Assembly (NCBI GenBank): GCA_023627715.1
Contig: JAMAHW010000048.1
Span: 124,001 to 188,000 of the forward strand
Direction: 5' to 3'
Length of the DNA: 64,000 bases
Origin: Periconia sp. R9002
Taxonomy: Eukaryota; Ascomycota; Dothideomycetes; Pleosporales; Periconiaceae
Part shown: in pieces, positions 24,020 through 34,673 of the stretch
Layout of the letters: the number at the start of each line of letters is the position of its first letter
Numbering within the stretch: position 1 is the stretch's first letter
Notes under the pieces: model-generated
The model's database searches: none
What the model was told of the DNA's origin: nothing
What the model saw: only the letters and a program-made list of their open reading frames with translations
Made by a program: the position numbers and the translations under genes

Positions 24020-24388
24020 AAGTTTCGGTGTTTTTTGATGTTACGCATTTGTGCCCCGAAAAGTCGTTGGGTCGGACTTGCGTAGAAAAAACCAGAATCA
24101 ACGAACGAACATATCATCGTATAGTAATTCACAAATATGTCCCCTGCGGGGATATACACACATATCAGTCGGAGCGGCCTACTTCGAAAATATAATGATA
24201 ATTATTACTCATGTACTGTAATCTCTCTGTGTTTTTGGGTATCACAAGCACCACACTCAGTATATCTCTCCCTATGTATACCCACCGCATACCAAAACCT
24301 CCCCCTTTAAAAGCACTGTTGTACACATCTTGGCCGCGGGGTGAGCCACGCCACCGGGAGCACACCTTCAAACACCGACTTCACTCCA
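24020..24388. other. Convergent 3' flanks, nothing supported
   Basis: A spacer between the SDR and the DUF262 gene, A/T-rich around 24120-24250. No gene, RNA or clear terminator was recognised. Confidence 0.5.
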
Positions 24389-26478
24389 TTAGTACAGAGA
24401 ATGAGTCTGTTCTCTCAGCCTCCTCTGCTTCAGCCCAAAATATCCACCCGTGGCCGCTTCGAATTTGCAATCGTTGCCCAACTCCACAGGCATGGAAAAC
24501 TTCAAATCGAGATCCTGCTTTACTCCACTCTCAACCTTCCCAATAATAGCAGCAGCAGCCGATGGCTGCCGTTCCACCAGGGCCCTGGGTTTGTAAGACG
24601 TCAAGAGCTCATGCGCAGCTTGCTCTTCTTCCTCGTCGCTGTCCCCCGTGAAGTCGATCACACCGTCCATCTGCGGTAGCATAGGTGCAGGCCTCTTCGA
24701 GCCGGTCGGCTGCGCTTTACTCTTCCTTGGTAGTGATACTGGTAGAGGGACTTTCTTCATGGTAGCATTGACGAGCGACGGTGCTACAGGAGTATTCGAG
24801 GCGGACTTAGAGCGTGGAAGCGGCGACGGACGCAAATACGGTGTGCCCATGAGTGCAAACGGCGCTACTATACCCATGGGTGCGACAGGTGCGCGGTAGC
24901 TATCCAGCTCTTCAATACGATTCTGTCGTGCCTCTGTGGGGGTTGCGGGTAGACTGGTCGTGGTGGACGGTACCCGCGGCCTGGGGGTTGGGTAGGATGG
25001 GGCCGAGTTTGTTGACGTCGACTCTAGAGCAGTCTGTACGGCGGGCGGTATTGAGGCTGGCGGAAGTGGAGAGGGTGCTGATGTTCCGCGCACTGGCAAG
25101 TTTACCTGAGATTTCTTCGGGCTTCGTGAAATGCTCTTCGCGTGGCCTGGTTTGCGCTCTGTACGTCGCCGCTTCCTCGATGGACCTTCGGTAGTCGAAG
25201 CGCATGCAAAACTGTCGCTTTGAGGTGTGAATGCGGAGCTTGTTCCATGCATTGAAGTGAAATCCGGGGAGGTCGATCGCTTGATATCCTCTTGTATCAC
25301 TTCATGGGAAACGGGGGGCTTTAGCTCTTTCACCCACGCCCAGATTTTTTTCCAGGCTTGCAACTTGCCCCCAATATTTTCGAAATGCTTTGCTCGTATT
25401 GCTTGGACGTAATCTAGCAATATTTGGTATTTGCAAGTCTCCGAGTATAATGATATCATTACTGTGATAGCAATGATCTCAAATGGTGTGAAGGGAGAGA
25501 GTTTGGTGAAGTGTTTTGCAGTGTTGAAAATGTTTGGCTCCAGGCTGATCAACTCTTCAAAGACATTCCAAACGTGTGCCAGATGAGCCTTTGTCGTATC
25601 ATCAACCGCTTCCCCGTTTTCAACTAGCTTCGGTATGTTGCTGTACATTGTTTTCTCAGTCGGGGTTCTGCCGTTTTCCAGGGCATCTCTAACTTCGAGA
25701 ATCTGACTGAAGCAAGAGAGCGTGAGCTGAAAATCTTTTGCGCGGGTCACGTCCTTTATTAACTGGTAGATGGAAGGGAAATCCTTGACGTAGCACCTGG
25801 CCAATTCCTGCCATGGACCTCGAGATGCACGGAGCCTTTCTGCACTGGTCAAAGGCATCCCCATTTGAACCCTGTGGAACAACTCTTCTTCTTGGTCGGC
25901 TGTTAAGTCTGTGTACTCAACAGAGACGAATTCCTTGCGTAGGAAATCTCTCCGATTCCTTGCAGAGAAAATCCTTCTCTTATCAAGATAATCAGGCTTA
26001 TTGTTTTGGAAATACCACTTGTTTCCATGTCTATCTAGGCATGGAATTACACCTTCGATAAAGCGTTTGATAGACGACAGTCGTTGTTTCCCGTCAATGC
26101 ATACATATTTGTGCTTTGACTCATTTTCCGTATTTTTGACTCTGTTGAGGATAATGGGAGGGATAAAGAAATTTTCTGTATTTCAATAAATTAAACTTGT
26201 ACTTGGTGGAGGGCTCTGCGGGTTGGGGTACCGATCAATGATCCAATTAGGCCAGTCATGCGGTCCGCGGTCCATACCACCTCGCGTTGATATTCGGGAT
26301 TTGCATCGATAGTTTTGTCTTCTAGGCCATCCATAAAGTATTTTACAGTCCTCAGGTACGTCACCGGTGAGGGGAGTTGAGGACCAGATTCGAATTCCAC
26401 TTCTTCATTGGGTTGCTCTTGGCTGGGCACGATTATCTCATTCCCGCCCTTACTTGCATAAGATGATGCAGGGTCCAT
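24389..26478 (-). CDS. DUF262 (GmrSD N-terminal-like) domain protein with long disordered tail
   Basis: Exons 26478-26232 and 26175-24389 (56-bp intron 26176-26231, GTACCC...CAG) give 677 residues. The DUF262 signature NPEYQREVVW is at residues 60-69, FFIPPIIL at about 85-92 and the DGKQRL motif at 110-115. These are the residues that build the ParB/Srx-like nucleotide pocket in the bacterial GmrSD restriction family. A helical region follows to about residue 330. The tail is Pro/Ser/Arg-rich and disordered, with a basic RKRRRTERK stretch that could be a nuclear signal and an acidic DSDEEEE stretch near the end. No GmrSD C-terminal HNH nuclease (DUF1524) is seen. Function in fungi is not established. 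The start at 26478 is the Met before the conserved part; a Met at 26502 is possible. Confidence 0.82.
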
Positions 26479-26954
26479 AATGCAGCTGCCGGCTGACAGC
26501 ATGAATTGGATAATAGAGGCAGGAGAAGGAAAAGCAGTGGCAGCGGGAGGTGAAGAAGAGCAGGGACAAAAGCTTAGCAGACCCTTCCTCCTTCTGTTTA
26601 CCTGCTCGCGATTACCTAAGCGAAAACTTTCTTGAAAAGAGGACAGTAGCAGGTAACACAAGCAAGCAAAAAGGAGATACCTATTGGAATTAATATACAG
26701 GGAGGTACACCGACAGTTATACATTAAACCAGGGGAATCTCAATCAGGTTAAAGCGCAAGGATTTAGCATGATCATACCCATGGTGTTAGGGGCAAAAAA
26801 AGAGGGAAATGGAAGCAGGTTGCTAAGCAAGATACAGGTGGCACGCGTTAACTGATTGGCCGCGTAACGCGATAAGGGAGTCTCGCAAACGCCACCAAAA
26901 CGCGTTCTACATCTCATCATTTCTACCAGGAAACATAAAGAAATAGCATCAAAT
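26479..26954. other. Intergenic, upstream of the DUF262 gene
   Basis: A spacer between two minus-strand genes. It holds the DUF262 5' region and the Ipi1 3' flank. The DUF262 frame stays open back to 26724, but the residues it would add are hydrophobic and Cys-rich and are not convincing. Confidence 0.5.
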
Positions 26955-28079
26955 TTATACACGATAGTCTAGCATACCTTCCTTCAGTATCTTCCGCAGT
27001 TGCGCCGCCGCACGCCCTGGCTCTCCACCGCCTTTGAGGATGTGTTCCAAGCCAGCAACAATAGATGCTTCCGCGCGGTCATGAAACACACGCTGCCTAT
27101 CCTCCCTGTCCTCATACATTTCCGCTTCTTCATCCCGTGCAGCTCCAAACAGATTCAAATGCGCGTAGATGTTGGATCTTTCAGATAGGATATGGTGCTC
27201 TGTTTGCCACAGAGGGAAATGGTCCGCTCCACCTCTGGCCCCTGCTGTGGTTTGAGAAGGCAGTAAACCAGCTCTTAAGAAAGCCGCAAGTGCGTTCATC
27301 TGTTTGACTTGAATTTTGGAGTCCGCAGTAGATGATTTTCCAAAAGATTTTGTTGAAGACCATTTGCTCGATGTGTCGTTTTTCCAGCCAAGCAAGCTCA
27401 GGAAACATTTAAGCGTCTTGACCCAGCCCCCAGCGCAACTCACTACATCGTCTCCTGCCGCAGAAAGTAACCACTCTAGGACGTCGAGCGCGAACAGGCG
27501 AATATCGGTGGAGAGATGCGTCATTCCGGCCCGAGTATGGAGCAGAAGCTGGTCGGTATGGCCGGCGATATCATCCTTAGGTAGGCTCTGCAGGAGCTTC
27601 AGGAGTTGTTGTCGAACAGCGTTGGAGCCGTCCAGAATCAGGCGTTGGACGGTAGGTATGATGATGGACGAGGGCTGAGGAAGCGGGACATTGGGTGGGT
27701 GAGTAGAAATAACGGTCGTCAAATATGCCAGAGAATCTCGCCGTTGAGTGTCAGATTTATGGTTAAGGAGGCCTAGATGATGTGCGCATTGCGCTTCCAC
27801 GGTAGGAGCATTTGCGGATAGAGACTGCTGCTTCAATGCAATCGCTGGGATGAGGTCAGAATCTGGGGCTGCCCGGCTGGACTATAATTACGACGTACCC
27901 TTTGCTTTAAAACTGGTGTCGGTGGAATTAGCTGCTTTTGGCTTCGCCTTGCCAACCTTCAATTTTGGTTTCTGGGAGGCTGTCAGTTATGATCCCATTA
28001 CCAAAATCCCAGCTTTTGCCCGCCTTACCTGGAAATCTTTCTTTTTTTCCTTCTTCTTTCTCGCACTTGCACCACCCAT
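26955..28079 (-). CDS. ipi1: Pre-rRNA-processing protein Ipi1 (Rix1 complex)
   Basis: Exons 28079-28029, 27971-27899 and 27844-26955 give 337 residues. The start MGGASARKKKEKKKDFQ, continuing across two introns into KPKLKVGKAKPK, NSTDTSFKAKAI and ALKQQSLS, is the highly conserved Ipi1/TEX10 N-terminus. The rest is an ARM/HEAT-like helical array with the expected LNHKSDTQRRDSL segment. Ipi1 works with Rix1 and Ipi3 in the nucleolus and nucleoplasm in ITS2 processing and pre-60S remodelling by Rea1. Introns 27972-28028 (GTAAGG...CAG) and 27845-27898 (GTACGT...CAG) are short. The gene is head-to-head with the roadblock gene at 28488, 408 bp apart. Confidence 0.95.
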
Positions 28080-28487
28080 GACGAATCGGCGCCTGTTCAG
28101 CCGCTATCCAACCAATTATGCCAATGATATTGTTGTGCCAAGAGCATGAATATGAAGGAGGTTTTTCGGGGTGTCAGAGAGCGGTTTCAAACCGTGTCGA
28201 AATCGGAGCAGATAGACGTGTTTCTTATAATATTTGCATGTATCTGATCGATGCCAATTGTGAGAGAGGTCGAAAATTATCGCCGGCGCGCTAGCTTAGC
28301 GCACCGTTATGAGGTCTGTGGTCTGTGCGTCTAAGACGACCGAACGTTGTTTGTTTGTTTGCTTGCCCCAACACTCCCAAGGTCACCGCATTTACAACAA
28401 TTCCCATCGCTTCACAAACTTGCATTAAAGAACGATTGCACCTGTATACCAAGGGAACCCTTCTCCAGTACTTCCCATAAACGCAAA
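28080..28487. promoter_or_regulatory. Bidirectional promoter region, ipi1 / roadblock gene
   Basis: A 408-bp spacer between two divergent start codons, so it must contain both promoters. No specific sites are assigned. Confidence 0.5.
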
Positions 28488-29007
28488 ATGGCTCAGCATA
28501 CAGTGAGTAACCCCACCTCACTCGGGATACCGCACTCGTAACTCCTACTGACAAGAACCAAAGGCAGAAGAATCACTCGCACTACTCACTCGCCTGAGCC
28601 AGAAACCTGGTGTACAGAGCACTCTCATTCTCTCTCGCGATACTGGAGCTATCGTACGAACATCTGGCCTGATTTCTAAGTCGACTGCTGCCAATCCGAA
28701 TAGCACTCTGCCTGCTTCGAGCGAAACGCCGTCTGAGGTTTACCCTAACGGCAAAAAAGAGAGTGGGATGCAAAACTCTGAAGATGTTGCGAGCATGGTG
28801 TGGTCATTCATCAGTGCCGCAGGGAGCTTGGTGGAGGGTTTGGACAAGGAAGACGAAGTCAAGTTGCTAAGACTCAGAACCAAGAAGAACGAGCTTGTCA
28901 TTGTGCCAGGTAGGCTCTCAACTTCCACGTAAATTCTGATCCTCCTCTAACTAAGCGCAGACCCCAACTTTATTCTCGTTCTTATTCACGACACCCCACC
29001 TGCGTGA
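28488..29007 (+). CDS. Roadblock/LC7 domain protein (dynein light chain or LAMTOR-like)
   Basis: Exons 28488-28502, 28564-28909 and 28961-29007 give 135 residues. The first exon codes for only five residues. The N-terminal helix AEESLALLTRLSQKPGV, the strand TLILSRDTGAIVRTSG, a polar insertion of about 25 residues, and the C-terminal LLRLRTKKNELVIVPDPNFILVLIHD match the roadblock fold, with the last strand formed across an intron. Members bind dynein intermediate chains or build Ragulator-type complexes. The insertion between the first strands is common in fungal forms. Introns 28503-28563 (GTGAGT...AAG) and 28910-28960 (GTAGGC...CAG) are in frame. It cannot be told from sequence alone whether it belongs to dynein or to a lysosomal/vacuolar complex. 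Confidence 0.88.
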
Positions 29008-29089
29008 ATGAGCAAACAAATGTGAAATTGGATACAATTTTGCGCCCTAGTCCACCTTCTTCATTTGGGGAAATGGCTATAAGTTGTTT

Positions 29090-29643
29090 CTACCAATGCG
29101 CCTCGCCGATTTCGACAGCATTGACATCCACGCCGTCGATAAACCAACGCTCTGTTTCAAGTTAGAGCTCATGCGCCCCTGGAAGCAGAAGATACTTACG
29201 GGACTCGTCGATATCTATATCGTTCCCGCTCATCTGCCTCTTGCGCATTTTCCCATCTTCAGCAAAAGTCCAATCTTCTAGGCCATAACAACGCTTCCAT
29301 CTCATTCCATCATGAGCGTCCTGGTACTCGTACCAGAATTGAACGGCGATCTTGTTACCTGTAAATGCAAAGAGCTCCTTGCGTAAACGGTAACTCTTTT
29401 CCTTCTCCCACTTCTTAGTCAAGAAGTCCTCGATCGCGGCAGTACCGGAGATGAAAGTGGAGCGGTTTCTCCAGATGCTGTCGGGCGTGTAGGCTTTTGC
29501 GATGGTTTTGGGATCCCTATTACGGTCAGGCAAATGGTCTGAGGGAAGAGCATGGTCGGTTGCTACTGGCTATTCCAAAGGTCTTGCGCTTTCTTGACTT
29601 TGGCACGGGCTGAATCTTCAGTGTAGGGAGGAACTAAGGACAT
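29090..29643 (-). CDS. NTF2-like (SnoaL/DUF1348) small protein
   Basis: Exons 29643-29567, 29516-29200 and 29151-29090 give 151 residues, the usual size. Conserved stretches are YTPDSIWRNRSTF near the start, FLTKKWEKEKSYRLRKELF in the middle, then QFWYEY, CYGLEDWTF and MRKRQMSGND, and the terminal SQRWFIDGVDV formed across the last intron. This is the DUF1348 subgroup of the NTF2-like cone fold found in bacteria and fungi. No function is firmly known. Introns are 29517-29566 (GTAGCA...TAG) and 29152-29199 (GTAAGT...CAG). The first acceptor was chosen because an upstream CAG acceptor leads to a stop. It converges closely on the roadblock gene, 82 bp between stops. Confidence 0.88.
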
Positions 29644-30163
29644 TTTGGAAGGGTCGTGATACAATCAACTATGCTTTGTGATGGCTAGGGTAGTTGAGCC
29701 AAAATACAGGAATATATCTCAATCCAATGCTGGCTCATATATGTGAGAAATGCCGTGCCGACGGCATTAGCAGTGCTGCCGATGAAGCATGCCCGACAAT
29801 ATCCCGAAGATTCGAAGCTTAGAACTGCTTCATAAGCTTCTAGCTGCGAATAGTGTGCATACCTTTACGATTGGATGAAGCTATTTGGAATCTCTGGAGA
29901 GCACGGACTTCATGTGTATACGGACATTGACCATCGATCATTACCCAGCAGGCCGAGCATGCCATAATCGAGAGGTTCTAGGTGCGGGATGCCGACAGAC
30001 CCCCGGTGTTACGCCATTTAGAGCTGCCCCTCCGTGCCCCTCCAACCACATAAAGAAAGCCCACCTACCACGTACACTTTAATCCATCTCCTCGAACACC
30101 ATCTTACACCTTGACCTCCGATTCTTTTTTCCACACAAGCTGTAAATCAATTCAAACTTCACA
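29644..30163. promoter_or_regulatory. Divergent promoter region, NTF2-like / peroxiredoxin
   Basis: A 520-bp spacer with no gene seen. It should hold the promoters of both flanking genes. Factor sites such as AP-1/Yap1 were looked for by eye, but no clear TTASTAA site was found. Confidence 0.4.
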
Positions 30164-30884
30164 ATGGCACCTCTTAAAGTCGGCGATTCGCTTCCCCAAG
30201 GAGTTCAGTTCGAGTACGTCCAACCCCTCCAATCATACATCGGTGTTTAGAATGGCGTTCCGTCCAAGTATTCCGCCGAAACCGGGACCAGCCGGATGGA
30301 TCTTCGTTTCCTTAGTTACACAATGAAGCTGATTCTATAATGCTTACAGATGGGCACCCATCACCGATTCTGACCCCACCGCATGCGGTCTCCCCCAGAC
30401 CTACGACGCCAGCAAGCTATGGGCGGACAAGAAGGTCGTGCTCTTCTCTGTTCCTGGTTCGTGACTCCCTACCCAACTCCACATTGGATCTCGCATCAGA
30501 ACCGGAGCTGACACGCAACGTCCTTTTTCCTAAACAGGTGCCTTCACCCCCGGCTGCCAGGCGCGCCACCTCCCCCCATACATCGAGAAGCTCAGCGAGT
30601 TCAAGAACAAGGGCGTCGACATCGTGGCGGTGATTGCGAGCAACGACAGCTGGGTCATGAACGCGTGGGGCAAGGTCAACGGCGTCAAGGGCGACGACAT
30701 TCTCTTCCTCAGCGACACAAAGACCTTCTTCTCCAAGGAGTACGGATGGCCTGCCGGCATGGGCGACCGCAACGGTCGTTGGGCTATGGTCTTTGACCAC
30801 GGAAAGGTCATTTACGCTGAGAACGAGAAGAGCCCCGGCGAGGTCTCCGTTTCTGGCGCCGAGGCCGTTCTTGCTAAGCTATGA
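30164..30884 (+). CDS. Prx5-type peroxiredoxin (Ahp1/PMP20 family)
   Basis: Exons 30164-30213, 30350-30456 and 30538-30884 give 167 residues. The peroxidatic cysteine is C59 in the motif PGAFTPGC; the usual form in this family is PGAFTPTC. The only other cysteine is C29. The downstream [17 protein letters not shown] and the [10 protein letters not shown] region are typical of atypical two-Cys Prx5 proteins. The enzyme reduces hydrogen peroxide and alkyl hydroperoxides using thioredoxin or glutathione. No mitochondrial presequence is seen. The C-terminus AKL could act as a weak peroxisomal PTS1, as in PMP20, which is inference. Introns are 30214-30349 (GTACGT...CAG) and 30457-30537 (GTTCGT...CAG, an uncommon donor). 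Confidence 0.93.
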
Positions 30885-31342
30885 GTTTATTGGGGGGAAG
30901 AAAAAGTGGAAATGGCCGACTCGATTCGTGTCGGGTTGATATGAATGATATGAATATGTCTCTCCATGTGCTAAGGCTTGAGTGGGTCGATCGATCCCTT
31001 TTCGAAGCAGGCCGAAAATTCTGCGTGACGGAAAAGTTTATTAGAACTTAATTAGCGTTGGAATTTGACGCAAGTAAGAGTCATTATAGAATACATCGTT
31101 CAATATAATATTGGAAAGCTAGGCGCAGTGTCTCCTGTGGAATCTCTGTTGCTACATGTTCATTGAAAATACAAAATGAAATGATGCCCATTGCAAATAT
31201 CAAATATCAAATCCTAACCCCATAAACCCACTATGTTAAGAAAGGTAGAACCGTAAATACCGCACAGTATATGTATACAAGATTGAACTTGAAATCCCCG
31301 TTCCCCTCAAATCAGGTAAAACGAGCCCCAATTTCATGCATC
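30885..31342. other. Convergent 3' flanks, nothing supported
   Basis: A spacer between the peroxiredoxin and HhH-GPD genes, A/T-rich around 31030-31210. No gene or RNA was recognised. Confidence 0.5.
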
Positions 31343-32911
31343 TCAACCCTCCGAATCCACCTCAGACTCAGAACCCTCCCCACCCTCACTCTCACTCCCA
31401 AGATCGCTAAGCTCGCTGCTCAAAGCGCTATCACTCTCGTCTCCTTTCTTAACACTCTTCTTCCCTTTCACCGTCTTCGGTCTTGCAACCTTTTTCCTCG
31501 GACTCGCCCCGACTCCAGTCCCCTTCCTCACCCCCGTCCTCTTCACCAGATGATCAATCACGCACCCCTTTTCCCATCCTTCACTATTCTCGCCCGTAAT
31601 CGCGCGACACCTTGGACACGTTTTGCCATGCTTGATGAAAAGCTGGTGGAGAGGATACTTCAGATGATCCGGGATCCTGACCTCGCAATGCGCATAGGTG
31701 GAATTTCGGTTTGGACCAGCGAACTTCCCTTTTCCTCCCGGTGGGAGACCTGCGGGGTCTCCGGGCGGAGGGACCCATCCGAGCCACGTACACAGACGGA
31801 AAACGTGCGTATCGACCGCAAAGGAGGGGCGCTGAAGACAAAAGAGGAGGACGCAGGATGCGGTTTTGGGGCCGATGCCGGGGTATTTGGTCAGGGCGTT
31901 GAAGGCATCGTCGTTGGAGAAGGTGTGAAGGTGGTCTAGCGAGAGGACGTTCTCGTCTGCTTTTTGCATTTCGGTGGATTTTTGGGCGGGGGTTTCTTGG
32001 TGGGAGGACGAGGCGTGGCCGGAGGAGAGGAGCTCGTTGCGTCGGGCTTGGTTTTCCTCCCAAACCATTTGGAGGATCTTTTTGATGTCTTTGGATTTTA
32101 CGTCTGCGAGGCCGCCGCTTTTGATGGCTTCAAAGACTTGCTTGGTATCAGCGAGACGCACTTTGTTCCAATCCACGCTGCCTTTGCCAATGCCTTCTTT
32201 GAGGATGCCGAAGGTTTGGACGAGGCCGGCGAAGGCGCGGGAAGAGTTTGTGCCTGATGTTGCGGCGGAGAGACGGGTTCGGATGAGTGCATCCAGGACC
32301 GATGGCACTTCTCCGCAGCCCGATACGTTGAGGGATGGAGCGGGGATTTCTTTGGGTGGTTTGACTTCACCGTGGACAGTTGAAAGTAGGCGCGTGACTT
32401 CCTCACATTCTTCTGCTGTTGGATGAGGCCAGTTTGGATAAGGTGTTTGTCCTGGAGTCAATCCATACCCGTTGTTTTTGGCCTTTTTTGGGGAAGTCGT
32501 GGAGGCTTTGGCAACCAATTCTTCGACAGACTCATTCTTTGGGGAAACCAATTTGGCAGTGGCTGACTTTCGGGATTTCTTTGCAGGAGGCTCGGCTTGG
32601 ATATCAGCTTCATCAACCTTGTACTCTGGGATCTTCCCCAAGTTGTGCGGAAGATCATCTATCGCCTCATCTTCTTTTTCGGTCTTCACTGCTCTCGAGC
32701 GTTTACGGCTGCTCTTTGGAGTGGGAACTGGAAGTTTGTTGTTGGAATTGACGCTCTGTTTCGAGCGCTTTGGAGTGGCCTTGGAGTGGCGATTTTTTTG
32801 AGAGTCCGGTGTTGCTGGAGGACTTGAGAGCTGTACACGATCGACTGGAGGAAGAGTGGACGTGTTGCTAACCTCTGCCTTGCTGGCAGAACTTCTTGTA
32901 ACTCGTGCCAT
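31343..32911 (-). CDS. HhH-GPD superfamily DNA glycosylase-like protein
   Basis: A single exon of 522 residues from the Met at 32911 (a Met at 32932 adds seven residues). The N-terminal 150 residues are basic, Ser/Pro-rich and likely disordered, with KR-type nuclear signals. The helix-hairpin-helix is YPGIGPKTASCVLLF, with K349 at the position of the endonuclease III catalytic lysine. The GPD aspartate is D367 in AVDTHVFRL. This predicts base excision of damaged DNA in the nucleus. The C-terminal cysteines (C409, C432, C435, C450) do not fit the canonical C-x6-C-x2-C-x5-C iron-sulfur pattern. The C-terminus is an acidic Ser/Glu tail after a Lys-rich patch. It resembles the fungal nuclear family annotated as endonuclease III-like, but is distinct from Ntg1/Ntg2. 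Substrate is unknown. Confidence 0.88.
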   Translation of the reverse strand: MARVTRSSASKAEVSNTSTLPPVDRVQLSSPPATPDSQKNRHSKATPKRSKQSVNSNNKLPVPTPKSSRKRSRAVKTEKEDEAIDDLPHNLGKIPEYKVDEADIQAEPPAKKSRKSATAKLVSPKNESVEELVAKASTTSPKKAKNNGYGLTPGQTPYPNWPHPTAEECEEVTRLLSTVHGEVKPPKEIPAPSLNVSGCGEVPSVLDALIRTRLSAATSGTNSSRAFAGLVQTFGILKEGIGKGSVDWNKVRLADTKQVFEAIKSGGLADVKSKDIKKILQMVWEENQARRNELLSSGHASSSHQETPAQKSTEMQKADENVLSLDHLHTFSNDDAFNALTKYPGIGPKTASCVLLFCLQRPSFAVDTHVFRLCTWLGWVPPPGDPAGLPPGGKGKFAGPNRNSTYAHCEVRIPDHLKYPLHQLFIKHGKTCPRCRAITGENSEGWEKGCVIDHLVKRTGVRKGTGVGASPRKKVARPKTVKGKKSVKKGDESDSALSSELSDLGSESEGGEGSESEVDSEG

Positions 32912-33326
32912 AGTGAAGTGTGCAAATTTCACGCGAAGTGGTCGAATATATACGAAGGCTAGCAGCCTTGAAGTGCTCGATATAGCAAGCGACAGTTTGG
33001 AGTGGCGATGAAGAAAGCAGATAAGTAATTAACGAGACGTAACTAAAGGAGCAGTTACACAGATGAGAACGAAAAAGTAATTGGAAACAAAGATGAGTGA
33101 GGGTTTCTACAGTTCACTTTCACTTTCATATTTAAGTGAGATGAGATGGATAAGTGATACATGACGTCGATGATTGGAGCTTGGACTACCCTTTGATGCA
33201 GGAACAAATAAATCTAGGGTCTAACCGTAAGTGGGGGGGATCCAACTCCCCACCATCACGTACCAGTCTTCAACCTTCCACCGGAGCATTCACGGCCCAC
33301 CGACACACACACATATATACACCATC
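32912..33326. promoter_or_regulatory. Divergent promoter region, HhH-GPD / thioesterase
   Basis: A 415-bp head-to-head spacer. A CA-rich run (ACACACACATATATA) lies at about 33304-33318, just before the thioesterase start. No other feature was seen. Confidence 0.45.
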
Positions 33327-34166
33327 ATGGCTGCGATGAAGCCCATTGTTGTTCCCGCTCTCAAGCGACACACCGCTACCGTCATTGTTGCGCACGGCTT
33401 GGGCGATAGCGGAGCCGGATGGTACGCCGATGCCCATGTCTCGATCGTTCAAGTGCTGCGAGCAGCTTGTTTGTTGCTAACAAAAGGACAGGCTCTTCCT
33501 CGCAGAGAATTGGCGACGCCGAAGCAAGTTCGAAGAAGTCTCCTTCATCTTCCCCAACGCACCGACCATTCCTATCACCCTTAACATGGGCATGCACATG
33601 CCCGGGTGGTACGACATCAAGAGCTTGAGTGACCTCGCCAGTCGCGAAGAGGACGAGGAAGGCATCGTTAAGTCGCGAGACTACTTCCACTCGCTCATCG
33701 ATGGCGAAGTTTCCAAAGGCATTCCCGCGAACCGAGTAGTCATTGGTGGCTTTTCACAAGGTGGTGCCATGTCTCTGATATCGGGTGTAACCTACAAGTC
33801 TCAGCTTGGTGGCATCTTTGGCCTAAGCTGCTATCTCCTCCTACAGAAAAAGATCAAGGACATGATCCCGGATGATAACCCGAACCAAGCTACGCCCATC
33901 TTCATGGGCCATGGTGATGCGGACCAGGTTGTTGCACACAAGTATGGTGAGATGAGTGCTGAAGAGCTTAAGAAGCATGGCTACAAAGTGGATTTCAGGA
34001 CTTACAAGTGAGTCTGCGCCACCCTTTCTTCCGGATCTTGTAACTGATGTACTGGGTCAGAGGCCTCATTCACTCGGCAGATCCGGAGGAGATTGATCAT
34101 CTGGAATCATACCTCAATCAACAAATCCCTCCCCTCGGCGACGCGAAGCAGGATACTTCGCTCTGA
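33327..34166 (+). CDS. Acyl-protein thioesterase (APT1/LYPLA-like)
   Basis: Exons 33327-33421, 33492-34007 and 34061-34166 give 238 residues, the normal length. The catalytic triad is S120 in GGFSQGGAM, D176 in HGDADQVV and H208 in GLIHSADPEE, where the last exon supplies the histidine. The N-terminal HGLGDSGAGW motif marks the oxyanion side and is completed across the first intron (33422-33491). The second intron is 34008-34060 (GTGAGT...CAG). The enzyme removes palmitate from cysteine residues of membrane-associated proteins such as G-protein alpha subunits and Ras, in the cytosol. Nothing in the sequence suggests loss of activity. Confidence 0.95.
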
Positions 34167-34673
34167 CTGACACACACATCATTCACTGCGTCAACCAAGT
34201 TGGCGTCGATACCAATACTAATTTTAAGTATCATCTTTGCTACAGCATGCCTTATGTTGTTTAAAAAGAGTCGACGCAAGGTATCCGGTAAAGACACATA
34301 GCATTAGAGCAACATGTTTCCTAGATGTGTTTGAACGATCTGCATAGGCAAGTAATGTGATAGCGTTCAATTTTGCATGCACGTGACAAAGTCAAGGCGG
34401 AAGACAGCACAATGAGATGCTGGAAGCACAGGTAACCTGATTCCTAATGTATCCATGCAAAAGCCGAATGTACATGTACGCCATGAATATGCCCCCATCA
34501 TCCCAAAGTACGGGACCCTCTCTCGAGCTGACATGTCATGATCACGTCCGCCTGTTGGGAAGCCTCCCAATCCCTCTGATCCAGAGTCATAGCGAACCCG
34601 AAGAAACTAAATTCGTGACATAATTGTAGCGTGTGATGTTCCACCTTCCCTCTTCACCAGTTCGGTTGTACGT
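34167..34673. other. Convergent 3' flanks, nothing supported
   Basis: A spacer of about 500 bp between the thioesterase and eS30 genes. Short open frames here have no motif. Confidence 0.5.

Noticed and set aside
24389..26478. A functional restriction-type defence system
   Set aside because: No HNH/DUF1524 nuclease domain and no partner gene. The neighbours are housekeeping genes.
32098..32406. Frames on both strands inside 31343-32911
   Set aside because: Shadows of the HhH-GPD gene in other phases.
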